From Macrolepiota albuminosa (lineage: Eukaryota; Basidiomycota; Agaricomycetes; Agaricales; Agaricaceae): a stretch of 64,000 bases of DNA. The notes under the pieces are model-generated. The model was not told the DNA's origin. It worked only from the letters and a program-made list of their open reading frames with translations, and searched no databases. The DNA lies in assembly GCA_027475525.1 (NCBI GenBank), contig JAMWFC010000138.1, forward strand, positions 148,640 through 212,639, written 5' to 3'. Position numbers and translations under genes: made by a program. Of this stretch, positions 48,766 through 60,009 are shown one piece after another; position 1 is the first letter of the stretch; every line of letters begins with the position of its first letter.

Positions 48766-51235
48766 GTGATGCTATTCGTTGCCAGCCCTAGTGATTATTT
48801 TCTTCTGAAATTCTACATCGAAGCGCTCGGCGCGACATCCAGAACCGACGGGACTCAATTACAAATATTGAACCATCAACAGCACCAACGCGAGATGAGC
48901 CGCTCTCCAGTTTTATCCCATGACTTCTTCTCGCGTCCCATCGCTGGGACCTTTGATCAGGCGAATCAGGAAGTGAATGTAACCGACGCGTCGCGCTCAC
49001 AAACACCGGATCACCAGCAACACCGACGCGAGAAGTTGAGCTGCTCGCCAATTTCATCCCATGACTTCTTCTCTCGTCCCATCGTTGAGGAATCTGATCA
49101 GGCGAACCAGGAAGTAGACGTAACCGACATGTCGCGCTCACAAATACTGGATCGCCAACAACACCAACGCGAGATAAGCTGCTCTACAGTTTCATTCCAT
49201 GACTGCTTCTCGTGTCTCATCGCTGGAGAACATGATCCGGCGAACCAGGGAATGAATGTAAGCGACGCGTCGCGCTCACAGGTACTGGATCACCAACAGC
49301 ACCAACGCGAGATGAATCGCTCTCCAATTTCATCCCCTCGTCTCATCGCCGGGGAACATGATCAGGCGAATCAGGACGTGAATATAAGCGACATGTCGCA
49401 TTCACAAGTTTTGGATCACCAACAGCACCAACAAGAGATAAGCCGGTCTCCATTTCCATTCCATAACCTCTTCCCGCCTCTCATCGCTGAGGAACACGAT
49501 CAGGTGAATCAGGAAATGACTGTAAGTGATATGTCACCAATATTGGATCTCCAGCAGCCCCCACGCGAGATGAGCTATTCTCCAAGTTTACCCCATGACT
49601 GCTTATCTCGTCCCGTCGCTGGGGAATATGACCAGGCGAATCAGGAACCGAATGTAAGCGAAATGTCGCGCTTACAACGACGACCTCGCATCTGCAACCA
49701 GGAATTCATCGGACGTTTCCCTCTCCCGACCCGTGTCTACCGCGAATCTTTCGAAGAATGGCGGATGCTGCGTTTGCCTTCGAGGCAATGGCCAATCGTA
49801 AGGGGGGAAGATCTCGTCTCTCAGAGTTTCCAATTCCCCTGCACGTTGAATGGATTTTTCTTCAATGTTGCAGGATGGAAATCAGAGGAATGGTCCGTCT
49901 CCCTCGGTGAGATTATGTATAACACGCACAAACATAAGAGTTGAAATTCTCCTCAGTGATATCGATGGCTCCTCTCGATCCCTTAGCTCCTCCATATAAT
50001 ATGTTAGAGTTGTACCTGGTTGTGGAGCGACTATTTGAGCCGACTCCCGGGTTAGGGCCAGCAGTAGAGGCATCAATGAAACTTTCATTGATCAATGGTG
50101 AAACGGCGAAACATGATGCAGTCAAAGCTACTACCCAAACATTCTCAAGAAAATTCACCAACGCTGAAAGTGTCCACAGTAAGCGATGATGCCCTACTTT
50201 TCGTGACGAGATCTTTGCTGATATTTCAAAGTCGAACGCCTAAGCTTCGAATATTGGACGTATCTGTTTCGGTTTTTCTCCACGCTCAACGAGCAAACAG
50301 TATCTCTAGTGCTGGACATCTACTCGACGGCGTCTGGTGTCTTCCAAATACAACCTCGCCGGGTGTTGGAGAACAGGGATATCATGGATACAATAATGGA
50401 GAACTTGGATGCGCGGTCCTTGGCATCTTTGAATGAAGCGCTTCAACCTACCCCGTCTAAGTGGATTTCCAGCTATGACGGATTCCGGATTACACTTCAG
50501 CGGGTCATTCGGGTTCTCACTCGGTTCTTTCCAGATCCTCATGCGTTTGCCGATTGCATGTGCGAAACTGGAGCCATTATCGGCGGCTCAACAGCCCTTT
50601 GTATTTTCAATGGAGAACCATGGTTACCGGGTGACCTTGACGTTGTGGTCTCTCCGACTTTTGCTCCCCGGCTGATGGAATTCGTCGGATCGAACGGCTA
50701 TGTTCAGGAAGATAAAAAAGTTGATCCTTACGATCCACCAAATGGTGTCTTCACATCTAGGCCCTTCAGCTGGTTCTGCTACCGAAAAGGGGACCGGAAA
50801 ATTGACATCAGCACTACGAGGAAAGGGACTCCGGCTGATTTCATTGGGACATATCATCATTCGTATGTCATGAATTTCATATGCCACGATGGATTATATT
50901 CCTTTTTTCCGGAAGACACCTCCGCGCGAAGGGGTCGAGTGAACAGTTATGAGAAGGAGCACAAGGCGGCAGCTGCTCGAGAGAAATATCGTGAAAGAGG
51001 TTACGAAGTGATCGACGATTTACCAATTCAAACATTCACTGGAGATTATGGCCACATTCTGATACACAAAATCAAGAACTTTTGGCTCCAGAAGCTTCCT
51101 CTCACAACGTCTGATTATAGGAAGTTCTGCCAGGAACGCAGTGCCAGGGACAAGGCGTTCCAGAAGCAGGTACGCTCTTCTTCGTGTCTCTACTCCATCC
51201 CTTGGATATCACTAATCGTGAGTCAGCGCACGTAA
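48766..51235 (+). CDS. Tandem-repeat, F-box-like, nucleotidyltransferase-fold protein
   Basis: Proposed exons 48766-49906, 49957-50178, 50232-51169 and 51227-51235 give 769 residues. Residues about 25-300 hold six or seven copies of a ~46-residue repeat, with core LDHQQHQREMSRSP, then SHDFFSRPIAGEHDQANQE and VSDMSRSQ. A short linker (AGWKSEEWSVSL) leads to a helical segment ending in an F-box-like stretch (DIMDTIMENLDARSLASLNE). Then comes the nucleotidyltransferase signature GGSTALCIFNG...PGDLDVVV, that is GGS followed by Asp-x-Asp, with a conserved C-terminal part (FTSRPFSWFCYRKGDRKIDI, YVMNFICHDG). Agaric genomes carry many proteins with such GGS/DxD cores; their substrate is unknown. The join at 49906/49957 is phase-correct, but an alternative is two genes, the second starting at the ATG at 49965. 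No GH, kinase or transposase motif is seen. Confidence 0.6.
48840..49680 (+). repeat. Coding tandem repeat of about 126-141 bp
   Basis: Six to seven degenerate units within the first exon of the preceding entry. Equivalent positions (CGACxxGTCGCxxTCACA) fall near 48986, 49124, 49265, 49391, 49529 and 49660, a spacing of 126-141 bp that is always, or nearly always, a multiple of three. Substitutions between units outnumber indels, so the units are old enough to have diverged while the frame was kept. That argues for translation. Confidence 0.8.
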
Positions 51236-51877
51236 AATGTGATGATCCAATATTCGATCGGTAACAGGCATTTTAGAGTTCAAAATTTCATCATCATCCA
51301 CTATCTTGCAGGGGATTTCTCCTACATCAATATTTACTGCTTAACTTTTTTGTGCTCGTATTTCACATTTGGTGCATTACACTATCTCCCTTGACCACTG
51401 CTAGAAAGTGTAGTACTTTTATTGTGGTTTTGGCATCCAACTTCTCACATGCTTTGTTTGATCACGTCCTGGAGGATATAAGACACTGGGGCGCGCGCGC
51501 AGCCTCTCCAATTAATACACCCCGCGGTTTCGTCGCAGTGCAACTCTTGAGTTGCGCGGGACACGTAGACTACAACATGCAAACATAGTAAAAGGAAATG
51601 GTATTTGGCAGTCTCGATATGGAGAACTGAGGGAGAGGAAAAACATTACGGCGCGCCAACGTCGCTTATGGCGATGACCTGTGATAACGGGCGATAAAAA
51701 TAATCAAGACAAAAATTATTGAGGGCGTGGGTATACTTAAGCGTCATGATATACAGAGGGAACCATTCTCAGAGATGTGGTGTCGGTTGATTGTGTGGGG
51801 TTTGTCGAGATCGTGAGAACTTGATGCTTCACGTGCTTTAGAGCCATTTTCATGTGGATCCTTGACAGCCGCCGAAA
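51236..51877. other. Intergenic, upstream of dephospho-CoA kinase
   Basis: No gene recognised. A GCGC-rich patch lies at 51491-51500. Confidence 0.4.
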
Positions 51878-52672
51878 ATGATAGGTGAGGTTTGCTTGTA
51901 GCTACTGTCTAGGAAAATTTCACGGAAATTATTTCGCTTCAGTTGTAGGACTTACGGGGGGTATCGCCTCCGGTAAATCCTCAGTCTCGCAACTCCTGGT
52001 TTCACACGGTATCCCCATCGTCGATGCCGATATCCTTGCTCGGCGCGTAGTTGAACCCGGGACTTCTCCACATGCTCAAATCGTTGCCACCTTTGGTTCT
52101 GAAGTGTTGCTGCGAGATGGGTCGCGTGCAATTGATAGGAAGAGACTGGGCGAGGTTGTTTTCAATGACGAACACAAGAGGAAATTGTTAAACGCGATTG
52201 TTCACCCTGCCGTAAGGAGAGAGATGATTTGGGACGTCGCGAGGTATTGGCTTACAGGGCATAAAGTGTGCGTGGTCGATGTGCCATTGTTAATCGAGGT
52301 GGGGTTATGGAAATACGTTTCCAAGGTTGTTCTGGTTTATTGGTGAGTATCTATCATTAGGAGGGGTTTCAATGGTCATTACTAATGACATGAATCATTG
52401 GCGTTGACAGCTCCAAAGATATTCAACTACAGCGACTTATGCGCCGAGATAGGATCCCGCAAGCTGCCGCCACCGCACGCATCAATTCTCAGCTCCCCTT
52501 AACATCCAAACTCGAATATTCCGATCATGTAATCGACAACTCTGGCTCCCTTGTCGATCTCGAAACACAAGTCGCCTCTCTTGTGAAGCGATTAAAAAGG
52601 ATGCCGGTTGTATGTGGGTCATTAATTGGCTTATTCCTCTCATCGGTCTTGTTGCGGGCCTTCTACGGCTAA
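51878..52672 (+). CDS. CAB5: Dephospho-CoA kinase
   Basis: Exons 51878-51884, 51943-52342 and 52411-52672. The first exon gives only Met-Ile plus one base and joins in phase to VVGLTGGIASGKSS, the P-loop of the CoaE family at the expected N-terminal position. Further marks are IPIVDADILARRVVEPG, NDEHKRKLLNAIVHPAVRREM, CVVDVPLLIEVGLWK and the LID-like RLMRRDRIPQAAATARI. The enzyme phosphorylates the 3' hydroxyl of dephospho-CoA, the last step of coenzyme A synthesis. As read, the protein ends at 52672 (222 residues) with a hydrophobic tail. One extra A in the run at 52594-52598 would instead give KKDAGCMWVINWLIPLIG and an end at 52788, a more family-like membrane tail. The catalytic core is intact either way. 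Confidence 0.93.
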
Positions 52673-53322
52673 GGCTGTTATGGCGGAGTATCAGGCGACG
52701 GAGACGACATGGTCCGCCAGCTACCCTGGGGGGAAGGAGAGGAGAGCCCACTGGCTCAATCAGGCTGCAAGGACCCGATACTGAATAAGTTGAAGCGATC
52801 GAGTACTATTTATTTATGCTTTACAATTTCACATCGGTGCCGCTTCTAGAATGATTATGATCATGTAGTGCGTTACATCCTTCTTCGTGTATCACTACTC
52901 GGATCAGTTCATGGTTTAATTTGCTCCTTTCGATAGGATGGGAAACGGAGCCTTCAAATATCCATCAATGCCAGTTGCACACACTTTGAAGTCGTTCAGT
53001 TGACGCAGCGAGCCAAGTAGTGTCCGTGGAAGTATTGCAATTATATCGATAACAAAAGTACAACCTTCAATGATATGATTAATGGGTTCAACGTCCTGAC
53101 AGGAATACCGTTGACAACATTCTAGAGAAGCAAGCCGCATGCTAGGAGGGTTTCGAGGACGAGGAGTCAGTTCGTCCGAAGCGAAAAGTTACATATCAAT
53201 GCTCTAAGCTATGAACCGTGCACAACTAGGCTGGTGTCATTGGACCCCAGTCGTATGGGTAAATACGCTTCCAAAGCCTAACATAGCCAAAGCAGCAATT
53301 TGATCTAGAAGTTACTGTAGAT
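52673..53322. other. Intergenic, between kinase and FAD copy C
   Basis: No gene was recognised. Positions 53215-53322 correspond on the minus strand to the 3' flank shared with FAD copies A and B. Confidence 0.45.
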
Positions 53323-54745
53323 CTAGGAAGCTACCGGAGACCACCACGCCCAAAAGATTGACTTGAAGACGAACGGAGGACTCATTAAATCGATTCCGGG
53401 TCTAAATCCGCTCAGCACATCGAGAAGTTCTTACATGAGAAACAAAATTTAACAACATCTCCCAATATTTCCTGAAGGTTTTGCCAGTCTCCAATGTTTC
53501 TCCGGTCTGAGGTACGGTGGAGTCGTAGCCGTAATCCAGAGAACGATTAGTATCGAACATGCCCCTGTCGATCCTAAGGACGCGCTCGAAGTACGAATGA
53601 GCGAAGCCTGGCGGCAGCTCAGGCTTGTTCGAAGATTGAAGTGCCTCATGCAAGGCGGTATTAAGAACTATCGAGTTAAACAAGAGCTTGGCCACACCCT
53701 GTCCGAAAATCGGGTTCACCCTTTGTAATTAAAAAAAGTTGGCTTGAAGGCAAGGACTGTATTCCGATGAGGTAAGACCCACTCATCAAGGCATCACCAA
53801 CGGTGATGAAATTATTCGGGACAGGTTTGGATGCGTAGTCGATCCAATAGCAGGAGGTCTGACGGATGAAGACGCTGAATATCTGTCTCATGTTGCCAAA
53901 AAATGGAGTATCTTACCATGGCGTAGGTATCCCATTTGATAGGTTCGTCAAGGTTGTCTGCGCCCTCTCCAGCTAGCCGTAATAGTTCAAAAGGCCATTC
54001 GTCCCGGTCATGGCGTTCCTTGGGGTGGCCTTCCTATACATTTGCCTCGTCGTCTCGATATATTGAGCTAGAGTCCCAGGGCGTGTGTCAACACCCCACC
54101 CGCAATATCCGACAAGCACTGCCTCAAATAATGATCAAAGAAGCCAAAATTGAACTTATTCTTATATCTGGGCTTACATCTATTCCCCTCGATTCGCTGA
54201 TACATGAAAAGGTCTCGGCCAGTTTCGGCCGTTGGGGTAACTGCGCCGATGACAGTGCAGGTATCCCACCTCCCAAAGGACCGATCATCTTGAGGTAGTG
54301 CCCTTGATACCTTCTCTTACGTTTTGGGAGTGAGGCTGAAGGATGTGCTGTAATACTTCACATTCGGGTTGTATGAAGCACGGTCATAAGGTCCCCATTT
54401 CTCGCAGGCTGCTGGCAATAACTTGGCACCGATTGTGGATGCGCCAGAGCAATCCACAAAAAGTGTGCATGGGATTGCATTTGGAGCTGTCGTCGAGACT
54501 TCTGAGGCGGGACGGTAAGAAACCGAACGAATTGTTGTTTTGTCAGCTGAAGCTTCAATGCTGGTGACAGTTCCATGAATGACTTGAAGCCGGTCACCGC
54601 AGTATGCGATGGTCAGACGTCGACAGAGAGCTTCGATGCTAGGGCGGTAGCGCCTTAGTTTTGGTGTGAGGGTACGAAGGTATGGGCTTGCGAGATTCGC
54701 GAGCCAGTGATTTGATCCCGCATATTGAGTTTGAGGTCACCTTGG
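53323..54745 (-). pseudogene. FAD-dependent monooxygenase-like pseudogene, copy C (5' truncated)
   Basis: Minus-strand relative of copies A and B. It starts abruptly at a segment equal to GDLK...DQISGSRIS of copy A (near 54743), so the membrane anchor and the first FAD motif are missing. The rest is recognisable: FVDCSGASTIGAKLLPAACE near 54450-54390, DDRSFGRWDTCTVIGAV near 54290-54240, then VNPIFGQG near 53716, RIDRGMFDTNRSLDYGYDS and a tail ending at 53323. It has an in-frame TAA at 54319-54317 where the others have Gln, and frame breaks between 54170 and 53940. In two places where copy A is shifted (equivalents of 20580 and 21260) copy C is in frame. It helps to define the ancestral frame. 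Confidence 0.8.
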
Positions 54746-54778
54746 ACAACTGATATCTAGGCCTATAGAGGGGGTTCT

Positions 54779-54906
54779 CAGGACGTTTGATGAGGGCCTA
54801 GAGGCTCTTATTGTATGGGAACATCCTAGGACGTCCTGACACGTCCTAACAATTCAGTTTCAATTCAAACCTAGCATCAACGTCCTGGGACGTCCTAGGA
54901 CGTCCT
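54779..54906. repeat. Cluster of GGACGTCC palindromes
   Basis: Within about 130 bp the octamer palindrome GGACGTCC or close variants (CTAGGACGTCCTGACACGTCC, CTGGGACGTCC, TAGGACGTCC) appears at least four times, interleaved with repeated CAATTCA. It lies just outside the abrupt 5' edge of FAD copy C and could be part of an inserted element, a recombination site or a binding-site cluster. I do not recognise it. Confidence 0.6.
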
Positions 54907-55270
54907 TGCAATTCAAACAAAAGTCGCACATCCGTTATTATCACCGACCACGCACAGATGGTAGTAAGCCTTTCATTGGAAAAAAATACACGTGTAAATA
55001 CAAGAAATATTGGTTGCAAGAAATCTTACCAAGAACATTACTGCTGACAACAAGTATTAGTCGCAAGAAATTAAGGGAAATTGTATCAAGAAAATACAAG
55101 ACAACAGTCGCAAGAAATTGCCAAAAAATTAAGAGAACTTGTATCAAGAAAGCACAGGAACGGGTGATCTGCACGGAATTATATGATTCAAGATGGAGTG
55201 GCTAAACAGTCAAGTGTGTAGTTCCAAGACCGAAGTATGCAATCACGACAAAGTCCATATGGTCTCACTC

Positions 55271-57552
55271 TCAGAGGTCAGGTACGTCCTGAAACGGAAT
55301 AAAGGACCAGCCTGGATCTACAGTAGAAAAGGCAAGGTTCGGATCATCTGGATCGCCTGGGCCAGTCGGCAGAAAGGGAGCAGGAGTTTCAGATAGGTTC
55401 CCAAGAGTTGCGCCACTGAAGCTCAGCTGCACATTTGGTTGGCTGTGCAACCCAACGGGGAAATATGATTGTTGATTCTGGAGCATTGCAGGCATGCTTG
55501 CCTGATGGAAAGAAGTCTGAGCATCTTGAGAGCCTGGTGGCATCGATGTGCCCTGGACATTTCTATTAGCTTCCACATGGCCTCCAAGAAAAGGTGATGA
55601 AGATGTGGTGGAAGACGATGGGGCAACAATAGGATAGGAAGATGAAGACGACCCAAGGAAAGATGTATGGGGAAGGCAATCGTCTGAGTCGTCATCCGGG
55701 CCAGTGATCGGCTGAGACTTAGGTTGGCGTCGATAGGCCAAACATTTCTTGGCTGCTCGTTCATTGGGAGCGGGCCGACCAACAGGGTCCATAGCACTGC
55801 GCTTCCATGGCATGGATGTCGATGGAACAGATGTGGGCGTTTCATCCATCTCTACATCCTCATCTCTGATTGGCCCCGCATGTGTCCACATTGGATGTCG
55901 GGCCTGCGAAACAGAGACCAAGGTCGCACCAGAAACGCTTGAGATGACAGTGGCCTGATCATCCTGCACAGTTAATGGGCGAACCTTAGGTCTCTGATCA
56001 GGTGGAAGCTTCATGATCTGCCACCAGAGCGCTTTGAATACCCCATCCGAAACCAGCTTGACAGAATGTTCCTTGAAAAGCTTGTAACAATTGAACATTT
56101 CGTCATCGGGCCACTGGGTGAGACAAGAGCGTGCCTGAAGCAGCTTGGCTGGTAGCTGTCCCCAGGGGAATTTCTTGTCCATAGGGTTAGCACCCATGAT
56201 AGAAGAGGGCAGCTGTTCGACGAGATGTAACCGAAGCGAGGACCTACACTCATCACGGGTCTCAGGCGTCGGTGGTGGGTGAAATGTTCCTCCTTGAGGC
56301 CCTTCAGACACACCATCATGATTCGCTATAAACTCGCGCATCCGTTTGATGAGTATTGTGTTCGAGCCAGAAAGAGATTTAAAGAAGGCTTCGATAGCAC
56401 GGGAGTTCGTAATTACACCATTTGCGCTGCGCGTCACAGGGTGATCTGTTGTGGAGACGACAAGCGCCATGTGAATACCATTTGGCCTGGCCCATGCCAA
56501 ATCTTTAGCAATGCGACTCATATAAAGATTCATATTCTTCGCTTGAACGTGTGGATCAGAGGCCAGCCTCTGGAGGATTCCTTTGTTGCTCTCATTTTGC
56601 TGTTCGATGACTCCGCTTGCCCATGCCTTCCAGCCAGGTGAAGTCTTCCCACCAAGGTCTTTCATATGATCATCATATTCCTTTCGAATATCCGCCTCCG
56701 TACACTTTTGTCCTTCCATAGAAAGGGAATCAGGCACCTGCCTCTTCAGACAAATGAGACCTCTTTTGTGGAGGCTCTCAAATGCATTCCAGGCATTTCC
56801 GGAGTGGCGCCGATGTTTTGTGGTAATCATGCAGTTGGCTGACCGAAGTACGAGATCTGGAGATTTTTTCCACTGCTTCGCATAATCTATCAGTGTACTG
56901 ATGTGCTGGTTCACCAGTTTCTGAATGATTTCCCGTTGATTCACAGTCAAGGGGCCACCATGCAAGCCAATAATCCGTGACGTGCCTGACTCTGTGTCAA
57001 CTGGCTCGAGACTGTCCTCATCGGTGTCCATTGCGGTGAGACCGCCAAGTCGGAGGCAACGGTATCACCTAGTTCATCTGCATTTGCACCTGGCACCTCC
57101 TCCCGAATGAAAAGGAGCTCTGCTCCTTGCTGATCAGCCAATGGAACATCGGAGTCAGCATCGGGAGAGGTTGGGACTCGAGAGGGTGGAGGGGTGGAGG
57201 GATCCTGCGGGATGGGTGGTGATTGATACACTGGATTCACAGTTGGACGGGGCAGCGGGGTTCCTGGTCTGGCATCAACGTGACTAGATGAATTCCCTTG
57301 CGCGGAAGAGGTATGTTCACCATGCTCCCGTGGTCGTGGTCGAGGGACTGTGAAGGGCAGATCTGATTGGCTGAGACCTGAGTCGTCATTTGAGTCTGGA
57401 GCTAACAAGGAACTACGGGTTCCTTCTGGAACTACGTCCAACAAGCCTCGCCGCTGTGATCGTGTAGGGTTCAGGGATGGAGATCCTTGGTCATGAGTGG
57501 GAAGGATGGGAACCAAGCAAGACTGCCTTTGGGGGGATGGTTCTCGGGTCAC
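55271..57552 (-). CDS. Large unrecognised protein, probably one gene in two frames
   Basis: Two long minus-strand frames overlap at 57031-56947: an upstream one (57552-56947; Ser/Pro/Asp-rich, 201 codons) and a downstream one (57031-55271; 586 codons). An upstream part of the first frame is open back to about 57710 without an ATG. The core of the second frame is well structured (NQREIIQKLVNQHISTLIDY, GGKTSPGWKAWAS, KKFPWGQLPAKLLQARSCLT, DGVFKALWWQIMKLPPDQRP), and the last ~250 residues are low-complexity Ser/Pro/Gln. I know no domain that fits; no transposase, reverse transcriptase or helicase motif is present. The frame change near 57000 is either one indel or a missed intron. It belongs to a minus-strand cluster with the next two entries. 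Confidence 0.55.
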
Positions 57553-57710
57553 AGGTACACAAGAAGTTTCATTAAATGTTGAACCAGTCGCTGCTTGACA
57601 TTCGATTGTAGAATCTTTTGCAACGGAAGGTGATGATGGAGCAGTAGATGTCTTGGCGGAATGGCGGCGAGCACTTTGAGTATACGTGGCATTCTCCCGA
57701 GATTCAATGA

Positions 57711-58715
57711 GACGGGCAGAGGGCTTGCGAGCTCATCCAGATGTGCATTCCATTGTAAAGTAGAACCAGGTCAACCACGAGAATGCAGTAGACACAATTC
57801 GGTGTACAGCAATAAATCGGGTCTAAAGGCCGACACGCTTTCTGGACAGATAGAGAATCTGCAATGCTGAAGAGATAGGCCCAGCCAGATGATGTGCCTG
57901 CCAGAAACTTGCGCAAATCCGAAGACCTCAAGCTGCAGAAACAGCTCTCAGGGCTTGTGCTTTAAGAAAACGCTGTAATCTAGCGACCAAATACTAACGC
58001 TGTCACAGAGTTGCGCAGTGAGAGATAAGGGGGCACTAGATGCAGCAGTTCCGCCTAAAGTTTCAAAAGACGACGTTTTTCAGAGATTATAAGGAAAAGG
58101 CAATGGTTTTCATGACCCACTAACCTTGCAGTCCCAGGGAGGAAATAGAAAAAAGTCAAACCTAAATTCCGACCTTGCAGGACTGACGAACTCAAGCCGC
58201 AAAAACAGCTATCAGTTATACAGGGACTACGAAAACCTGGTGTTAAGACAGGAAAACTAAGAGACACCAATGTCAGGCTGATTACACGTAAAAAAATGCG
58301 TCAAGCATTGCTCTGACCTCAAGCGCTGAGGAAAATTGTTCTCGACCCAAATAGGCTTCAACAAACACCCCGGAGACACAATAAGCAGGGCTTCCGTGGA
58401 TTTTCAGTACCCGCTACGGAGTAGCGGGAGCTATATTCGCCCTAGGACTCAATCTTGTCTGCTGTTACTGACAATCCCTTGCTCACAATACATCGGGTCT
58501 ACACATAACATCCTCAACATTAATTATTATCAGTATATACAGCACTATTATGATACTGGGAGCAAAAAGATAGAAAGAAAACAAATGAACGATGTGGCAA
58601 ATATAACTACAGAAAATCGATTGTCCATCGCCGAAGTATGCTCGATGATAGTGGTGCCACACATGTAGAAGAATGCAAACATTGAAAATTAAGACATAAG
58701 AATACAGTGGAGGCC
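57711..58715. other. Spacer within the unrecognised gene cluster
   Basis: Only short frames. An ACTAACGCTGTCACAG-like stretch near 57991-58009 and other splice-like signals hint at untranslated or intronic sequence between the two neighbouring minus-strand coding blocks, but I cannot set exon borders. Confidence 0.35.
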
Positions 58716-59661
58716 TTACTTCACCTTGAAGTAAGGACAATAATCCTTGATGGCAGTGTTGACAGTGAGTCGCCATTTTTGTTGCCCTCTGAGATACTGA
58801 AATGATTCTGTCTTCTCCTTTGACTCTCTGCAAATGACGTCTTGGGAGTTCTCACAGAGATACTCCAAGAGATTCTGAAGAGCAGTGTCAATAACTGACT
58901 CGGTCTGCCAGATTTCCGCCATGAATGCTTTCCTTCCCTTGAACAGAGCTGAATCATATGCACGTGCGATGAACATAAAACGAGTCACCCCATAACTCTT
59001 GAATTGCAACGGCATCGTGTCATACCAAGCATCAAGGACATGTGGGCTGAAATCAAAGGAATGCAGCTTGAGCCTCAGTTGACATGAGCGGATCAAATCC
59101 ATGATAAAGGAGTTCTTCGCCAATGTTGTCGTTTGTCAGGACCAGCGGCGCATCTGTGAGAAGTCTTGAGCGAAGCTCCTCAAATGGGACACTCTCCCAA
59201 ACACAACCCACGAAGTGAAGGTCAACCTTGGATACCCAGGAATATGATGCCACTTCTTTCCTGGAGAATGGATCCAAAGGACTGAAGATTGCGAAAGCAA
59301 GCAGGGCATGATAGTGTGCGTTGTTCTCCGAGATGAGCTGAGCGACTCGGTCGAGAACATCACGGTGCTTTGCAAGGATTGCAATGCGTGTTTTCCCATA
59401 CTTCAAAGCCAATTTGCTTGCCTTGGCTTGAGCAACTGCATACACACCACGAACCTCAAAGAGAGGGGCTGCCCATATGTCCAAATCGGCCTTGCCGAAA
59501 GCTTGGAAATGTTTGTCTTCGAGCAGTGTTGTCAGACAATGCCAGGATGTAAATGGGATAGAATGAGGTTGGATCATGCGCAAGATGGGCGCTTGCTGAG
59601 AGAGGTGGCATCCTGGCTGTGGTAGAGGCCTAGGATTTGACGAAGGGACATCTACTTGCAT
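58716..59661 (-). pseudogene. Unrecognised protein fragment, frame-broken
   Basis: Two minus-strand frames, 59661-59053 and 59123-58716, overlap and look like one protein: the first ends GFDPLMSTEAQAAF and the second continues with FSPHVLDAWYDTMPLQFKSY. The first is very protein-like (DLDIWAAPLFEVRGVYAVAQ, YGKTRIAILAKHRDVLDRVA, AFAIFSPLDPFSRKEV). No family is recognised. The break near 59080 is an indel or an unseen intron; the sequence between has an acceptor-like TTTCAG but no clear donor. It shares strand and general make-up with the gene at 55-57.5 kb and the broken gene at 61-63.7 kb. Confidence 0.5.
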
Positions 59662-59739
59662 CTCAATGGGTGATGCAACCCGACGAGATGGACCGAGGGG
59701 ACTCGGAGGGCATGAGGCGGATCGACTGCGACAATGAGA

Positions 59740-59990
59740 GGATTGAAGACAGCGGGAAACGGAATAAGAATGAGGGCAAGAACGAGAACGAGAACGGTCA
59801 GGGGAGCGTGAGTGAGCGAGAATGAGAGCGAGAATGAGGGGAGTGTGAGCAGTGGCAGGAGTGAGAGCTAGAATGTGAGTGATGGCGACGACGTGAAAAT
59901 GGAAAGCTGAAAGGTGATCGATGGCGACGAAGTGAAGGGGGAGAGGATGAATTCCGGCGGTGGCGCACCGGGCTACATGAACGACTCATC
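59740..59990. repeat. Low-complexity GAGAACGAGAATGAG stretch
   Basis: Purine-rich simple repeat of GAGAACGAGAATGAGAGCGAG type mixed with GTGATGGCGACGACGTGAA repeats, between the fragment at 58.7-59.7 kb and the solo LTR. The open frames across it are artefacts of composition. Confidence 0.75.
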
Positions 59991-60009
59991 ATCGATCATC
60001 TATGATAGT

